In this document: positions 58,501 through 64,000 of the stretch, in pieces | Numbering within the stretch: position 1 is the first letter of the stretch | Layout: each line of letters begins with the position of its first letter | Origin: Epiperipatus broadwayi | Taxonomy: Eukaryota; Onychophora; Udeonychophora; Euonychophora; Peripatidae | Direction: 5' to 3' | Length of the DNA stretch: 64,000 nucleotides | Assembly: GCA_028023455.1 (NCBI GenBank) | Contig: JAQFVV010006199.1 | Location: forward strand, 2,416,001 to 2,480,000 | Made by a program: the position numbers and the translations under genes | Notes under the pieces: generated by a model | Database searches by the model: none | What the model saw: the letters and a program-made list of their open reading frames with translations, nothing else | Told to the model about the DNA's origin: nothing

Positions 58501-59790
58501 TGGGGCAAGTGATTTCCAAATGTGTATATAAATTCAATCTTTATTTAAGATTATAACTTGCATATTTTACTATTATCAAATTTGTTAATTTGAATACACA
58601 CACATTCGCATAATCAAATCATTTTATCACAAACAATATTGCAATTTTTTAATGCAAAATGTAAATGCCAGAAACCATGTTTACCTGGCATTATTATTAT
58701 TATATCAATACCTGTATAGTCCACATATGATCGGAATCACTTCGGTCATAGCTTGAGTTGGATGATTATTAATTGAATTACAATTCAGACCGCAATACGT
58801 CTGAATCTCTGAAAGTATATGTTATTGAGATTATTCGACTAATTGTATTTCGATTTTAAATACGCGTTTCTATTCTTAAATCTATTTTGTTAAGCATATT
58901 TAATTGATCATTGACATATAACTAAACCGCACTCAGATTAAAAATTTGCACACACATGCCTATTTATTTTATAGTTGTAAAACTTATCATTATGAATTTT
59001 CATAATGATAACAAATGCTATTTTAATTCGTTATTCAAAGTGTTGAGCGTGAAATGAGTAATAACCAAATCTGTTTTATAATTTTGTCTTTCATATTAAA
59101 TTACATTTTCTTTATATATATAATCCATTTGTTCGAATCATTCTTATTCTCTTATTATTTTATGCTTAGTTAAATATAATATTTCATATTTAATATTTTA
59201 TTTACCCTGGGTTACTTTAGGTCAGACACCTACATGTCACCCACATATACGTCACATATACACGTTGTATATGCTTTATATACGTTGGCCTGATCACTAA
59301 AAATCATTAAGATATGCTTCACCACTGTGTCTTCGGGACTGGAATTGAATAAAATGCAACTGTATCAGTGGGAATGTAATTTCATAGTGTTATAGGTCTG
59401 GGGAATGGGCAAATAGGTTAGAATCCATGATTGCTCCTGACCTGTGTATCTTGGACATGATTGAATTTGAGGTACTTTTGCTCAGATTCTGTGTTTTGTT
59501 GGATGAACATATAATTTCGACTGGTACAGTATTAAGAAGATTATAATTTTATTTGCATTCACATTTCAGAAAACACTTTGAATAAAAGTGTTACTGCATC
59601 TTCTTTTGGATATTTAGCATTAGTATGCGTGCTTTATTTTTATATATGTGATTGTATTAAACATGCACACACACATATATATATATATTAGTTAGGGGCA
59701 AATTAAGAATTTTCTGTTATAGGGAAAATCTGAACTGATTCACTACTTTTTTTTTTACCATTTTGTTATTTCTGTTGATGGTAAATTCAT
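58501..59790. other. AT-rich sequence, nothing recognised
   Basis: No motif-bearing frames. An (AC/AT)n stretch lies near 59665-59690. Confidence 0.5.
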
Positions 59791-59799
59791 ATTGCAAAT

Positions 59800-61500
59800 T
59801 TTGAAATGTGAAAGAGAACAACAGTGAGAAGATTGATGGTTTATCAGACAGAGTGGTAACGGAAGATATCAAATGTAGATAATTCAGGTTTATTCACCAA
59901 CAATTATGTGGATGTACAAAAGACTTTTGATAAAACCAAGCAACATTTCAAAATTGTCTTGGAAGATTTTAATGTTAGAATTGATAAATGCTTGATAGAT
60001 GAAATTGCAATGGATAAATTTGGTTATAGGGATAGAAATGAGAGAGGACACAAACTTGTGGAATTTGCAGAAAAATAAAAACTATATTATTACTTCTTTC
60101 TTTGAGAAAAATACTAAACAGAAATTGACATGGAAACATCCAAATGAAGGTACAGAAGAATTGGATTATACTTTGATTAAAATAAAACATTTCAAGATTA
60201 TAATATTCTTAATAGATTCAACATAGAAAGTGACTATTGATTAATGAGATATAAAATACATGATAATGCAAAACTGTTGCAATGAATTTAAATTAGAAAT
60301 TGCTAATCATTTAAAAATATTAACAGAATTAGAAGATGGTTTATCAAACTTGACTGAAATCAATAAGATAATTGATATTTTAGTAAGAATTGTGATAAAG
60401 ATGGCTGATACAAAAAACAACAACACTGCAATTATTTATCAATAAACTACTGAGGCAAGACAATACTTGAAGAAAATAAGGAATATGAAAGTTTTTACAG
60501 ATGATTCATTAAGAAGAATATCTAGAATTTGTAAAATGGTACAAAAAAAAATAATGATATAAGATAATATAATTGTGAATTGTCAATGAAAGCTATAGAA
60601 GAAAATAAAAATCTCAAAACTGTAAAGCAACATCTTGGTATTAGAAGAAAAGTTGTTTTAGTAATAAACTGATGAAACATGCAATTAATTCTATGAAGAA
60701 GGGGAAAACTATAGGAAAAGGTAGAATTATTATTGATATTTTAAAACAAACTGATGAAACATTTTTGTCAATTTTTTATATGAAATGCCTAAATGATGAT
60801 GTATCAGATGATTAGAAGAATGCAGTAGTCATATTGATATTTAGGAAAAGTAATAAAGAAGATATTAATTACAGTCATATCAATCTTCTACCTATTTTAT
60901 ACAAAACCTTTACCAAAATAATTACAACTTATCTATAGTACACTTGGGATTTTAATCAACCAAAAGACAAATTTTGGAAAGGACCAAAGATTATGAAGAC
61001 TCATTTGACTCAATAAAAACATTTCCATGTTGGTTTATAGACCCTGGATTTTTAATAATGTATATCACTATACAACAGCCGTAATTAGGTTATGTGATGA
61101 TACTGAAAAGATTAATATTGAGAAGAGTGTATAACATGGTGATTTCATATCTCAAAAATATTTTACAGCAGTTATTCAAAAAGTATTTTGTGTATCAAAA
61201 TGGGAAGCTTGTAGGCTAAAAATAAGTTGAGATTATTTAAGTTATCCATATTTTGTAGATGTGGTTGTTTTTGCAAATAATATTTCACAACTTCAAGATT
61301 CAAGAAATATAATATGAACCTGAAGAGGAAAATAAAAATGAATATAAGAATTTTATATATTAATTAATTTAAAAAGTGTGTAATTAAAGGGGAAGTTTTT
61401 TTTCTAAACAGAAGCAATTGCTTTGAAATATCCTGAAATCATAAGTCCTAATGAAATTAAAATGAAAGATTTAATCGTAGATGCTGTCAATTAAGATATT
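59800..61500 (+). pseudogene. LINE pseudogene with AP endonuclease and reverse transcriptase motifs
   Basis: The plus strand carries a non-LTR retrotransposon ORF2 relic. In the endonuclease, L-E-D-F-N-V-R-I at about 59959-59982 corresponds to the GDFN motif. KFGYRDRNERGHKLVEF at about 60016-60066, then TEIDMETSK, IGLYF (for IDYI) and a SDY-like SDH remnant near 60230-60240 complete it. Linker sequence near 60420-60560 includes RKIRNMK-type basic runs. In the reverse transcriptase, block 1-2 remnants (VILIF-K, INLLPILYKTFTKI) are at about 60815-60925, TAVIRLCDDTEKINIE near 61075-61125, a GDFIS block B remnant near 61138-61155 and the catalytic box as F-V-D-V-V-V-F-A at about 61253-61277. The second Asp is lost. 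Stops and frameshifts are many. It resembles RTE-like and related endonuclease LINEs. Confidence 0.8.
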
Positions 61501-63163
61501 CACTACCAAATAAATTTTTTTTTTCCTTTGAAACTCCTTGAAAGAACTCACTAAAGAAAAATTCATATATGTCAATCACAATTATTTCTGAATATAAATG
61601 AATTTACTAAAAATTATATATTATCATTACTATTGCTTACAGAGTAACATTTCATTAGGAATGTAAGTTAAAAGAAATGTCCTATAAACTTTACATTGCT
61701 GGTGTTGTTTATCCTTACTTCAGGATGAGTGTAAGTTAAAAAAAAAAGCTTTAGTACAAAGAATTTTCATTATTATTTTTACTTTATTGTATACATATTA
61801 ATTATCTAATATTTTTATCAGTAGCAAGTTAAAAATTCAGTTATAATATTTGAATGTGAAAAATTATTAATTTGGAAATGAATAATCACTAGCATATATT
61901 TTTTTATCCAGGAATATTTAAATACATTATTTACATTTCTCAATTAGAGATTAAGATATTAATAGTAATTTAAAATGTCCATTAAGAATTAGATAAAAAA
62001 TAATGCATAATAATTTAAACAGTTTTAAACTAAATAGATTTAAGTAGTCTAATACTCGATTAATGTATGTTTATGCATGAGGGTCAATATATCAACATGC
62101 TTAAATTGATGAATAGAACCATCAGTTTAGATTTAGGTGTTGCTATATTTTTGACAAATAAAGTTTGTAAATTAAAATACTTAAAGAAATATGAATGCTG
62201 TAATCATTTCTTCATTATATGTCTATATGGGACACTTAAATAAATGATAAATGCTTAAGTAAAATAAAATCTTAATATAATATTTGGTGATGGAGGTATA
62301 GGTGAACAATAAGTTACTTTACTATGAATTAATAATTAGACAAGAATCATATTTATTACAAAGAATATATATAATATTGACATATTTAGGCAATCTTCTT
62401 AAAGTTATATCTAGAACAAATAAAAATTGGGGATATTTGCTACAATGAATATGATGTCATAAGGTATTTGGTAAAAATGAATAAAATATAACTTCAAAGT
62501 TCAGACAACCTTTATGTGAATAAATCCTGTTTAATGTGAAATATTTATTAAATCATCATAGATATTTGTAAAGAATAGAAAATGTTTAAGTGAATCTTAG
62601 ATCAAGAGATGGCAAATGTTTACAGTCTGTATGCTATACTACTATTCAATTTTTATTTAAAATATAGTACATTGTTTTTTTCACGGTATTAATAGTATAC
62701 TATAACAAAAAAAGAATTAAGATTAAATATTGATTGCTTTAATGATATTTCATAATTTTTTGTTTTCATCAGACATTTAATATTTGGAGTTAAGCAGATT
62801 TTTTTATCAAATTTGAGTTGGCTAAATATAATTCCATTTTGTGTTTCATAAATTTTATTGATAAAATTAATCTTCATAAAAAACAAAACTGCAAGACTTA
62901 CAGAGAATAAACAATTGTAAAATTAAAGTTAAAAACAAATAGAATCATTCTGAATTAATTCCTAAATTACTAGATATGAAACATTTACTTATAGAATAAT
63001 CTAAAAAATTTTTTTTTTTTAGTTTGAGTCACTGATTTAGAATTTTTATTATAATTTTTTTTTGTAGATTTAACCTTTTTTGTTTTTATAATTGAGTTCA
63101 TAGGTTGGATATCTCTTGTTTAGTTCAGTGGTTTTCCAAATGCATCTATACACTGATTGTTGT
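61501..63163. other. AT-rich sequence, nothing recognised
   Basis: No signals noted. Confidence 0.5.
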
Positions 63164-63896
63164 TTAACCTTTTAACCGCTAATGGTAAAAATCAAATCTT
63201 TTAATTGGCCAACTCACAAACTGAAGACAAAGCCTATTGTTAAAACATATTCGCCTATAATATTAAATTCAACTCAGATGCGTTTATAAAAAGTATATTA
63301 CTAATTTTTCAGGTTATGAAGAGAACGAAAGTTCTTTCAAAAATAAATTGCTATTTTTTTATTCTAAAATATTCAATTTCGGCAACATAAAAGCTATAAT
63401 ATAAACAAAAAGGTCGACTTTTACGTTATAGAAAAGTAAATATTTCTTTTAAATATTTCTTTAATATTTTTACTAAAATCTTCAATATTTTTCGAAAATA
63501 ATTTTGTTTTTTTAGTTTTTTTTTTAAAAAACTAGTTTAATTTCTGAAATTATATTTTTTTAATACTTAAAATTGCATTCGAAATGAAAATCTCAGCGTT
63601 TTTCTTTATTTTCTTTGATCAGGCGGTTTCTTTGTTCTTTCCAGCCAATCAGAATGTCTTTTTCGGCTGAGAGCTCACTAACAACCAATTACAAACGATG
63701 TTCTTTCTTTGTTTAGGTTTAAATGCGTTTTTTTTATTTTTTACTTGTAAAATAAATCGGAAGAGGGCACCATCTTACAGAACTTTTAAAAACCTATTCA
63801 AAACCTATCAAACAAATTTTTTAGCATAAGAACTGGCAGAGTTAGAGTGACGTCAGATGTCGACGAGGAGCTTCGTAAGAGACGGTTGAGTATTAA
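63164..63896 (-). mobile_element. piggyBac-type MITE copy 2 (TTAA-flanked, about 733 bp)
   Basis: Inverted copy of the element at 49640-50418 along its whole length. It has TTAA at both ends (63164-63167 and 63893-63896), CTTTTAACCGCTAATGG at one terminus and ACGGTTGAG at the other. A roughly 20-bp stretch next to the ACCGC terminus of copy 1 (TATATTATTGGTTGTATGAG) is absent here. Four TTAA ends out of four support TTAA-specific insertion. No coding frame is present. Confidence 0.85.
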
Positions 63897-64000
63897 ATAA
63901 TGTATGATTTAATTCATGTTAAGACACTTGTCATTTTGCATAATTTAATTCTAAAGTAAGAATGGTTCTCTACTTTGTTGTTATCAGTAGGAAGCTCAAG
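63897..64000. other. AT-rich sequence, nothing recognised
   Basis: The short stretch to the window end has no visible signal. Confidence 0.5.

Noticed and set aside
59999-60445. Separate small genes suggested by open frames at 59999-60226 and 60260-60445
   Set aside because: They are pieces of a single LINE endonuclease and linker region broken by frameshifts.
1-64000. CRISPR arrays, operons, ribosome-binding sites, prokaryotic terminators
   Set aside because: No regularly spaced direct repeats with unique spacers and no prokaryotic gene layout; the repeat content is that of an animal genome.

Overview
The window is 64 kb of very AT-rich eukaryotic DNA (roughly three quarters A+T by eye) with no compact gene structure, no operon-like spacing and no complete host gene. 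The repeat families I recognise are AP-endonuclease LINEs, a Penelope-like element with a GIY-YIG endonuclease, a Merlin DNA transposon, TTAA-flanked piggyBac-type MITEs and a gag-only LTR retrotransposon. Together they point to an animal genome, most likely an invertebrate. I do not assign a species. Almost every long conserved stretch is a decayed transposable element, and most short open frames in the window are chance frames or antisense shadows.

Layout. 1-1.66 kb: nothing recognised. 1.66-11.2 kb: a 9.5-kb composite bounded by long terminal inverted repeats. It contains three head-to-tail 5'-truncated LINE fragments (minus strand), a broken Penelope-like element (plus strand) carrying its own MITE, and a long-hairpin insertion in the right arm with a 13-bp target duplication. 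12.8-13.85 kb: two GIY-YIG endonuclease fragments placed head to head. 16.9-21.5 kb: fragments of the hairpin family and a second full insertion with a 12-bp target duplication. 21.5-37 kb: mostly featureless, with tandem and inverted duplications, a poly-G run and, at 25.8-25.9 kb, a CpG-retaining stretch with an ATG and a splice donor that may be the first exon of a host gene. 37.0-38.4 kb: another CpG-retaining block with a minus-strand TATA box, either a promoter or a solo LTR. 38.6-42.65 kb: a long C-over-G skewed stretch. 42.66-42.86 kb: a near-perfect palindrome. 43.9-45.7 kb: a Merlin element with inverted termini and near-perfect 8-bp target duplication. 46.5-53.9 kb: a minus-strand LINE split by an LTR retrotransposon (LTRs at 47.11-48.52 and 51.42-52.74 kb), whose gag region is itself split by a TTAA MITE. 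58.0-58.5 kb: an unidentified GC-rich block. 59.8-61.5 kb: a plus-strand LINE with endonuclease and reverse transcriptase motifs. 63.16-63.90 kb: a second, inverted copy of the TTAA MITE.

The window is best read as a record of nested insertions. The order can be worked out at several points: LINE, then LTR element, then TTAA MITE at 46.5-53.9 kb; long-TIR element, then hairpin element at 10 kb; Penelope-like element, then MITE at 7.75 kb. The least explained objects are the long-hairpin family (two insertions with 12-13 bp target duplications and a hammerhead-like motif in the arms) and the long-TIR composite around the Penelope-like element. All family calls come from reading motifs by eye; no database search was possible.
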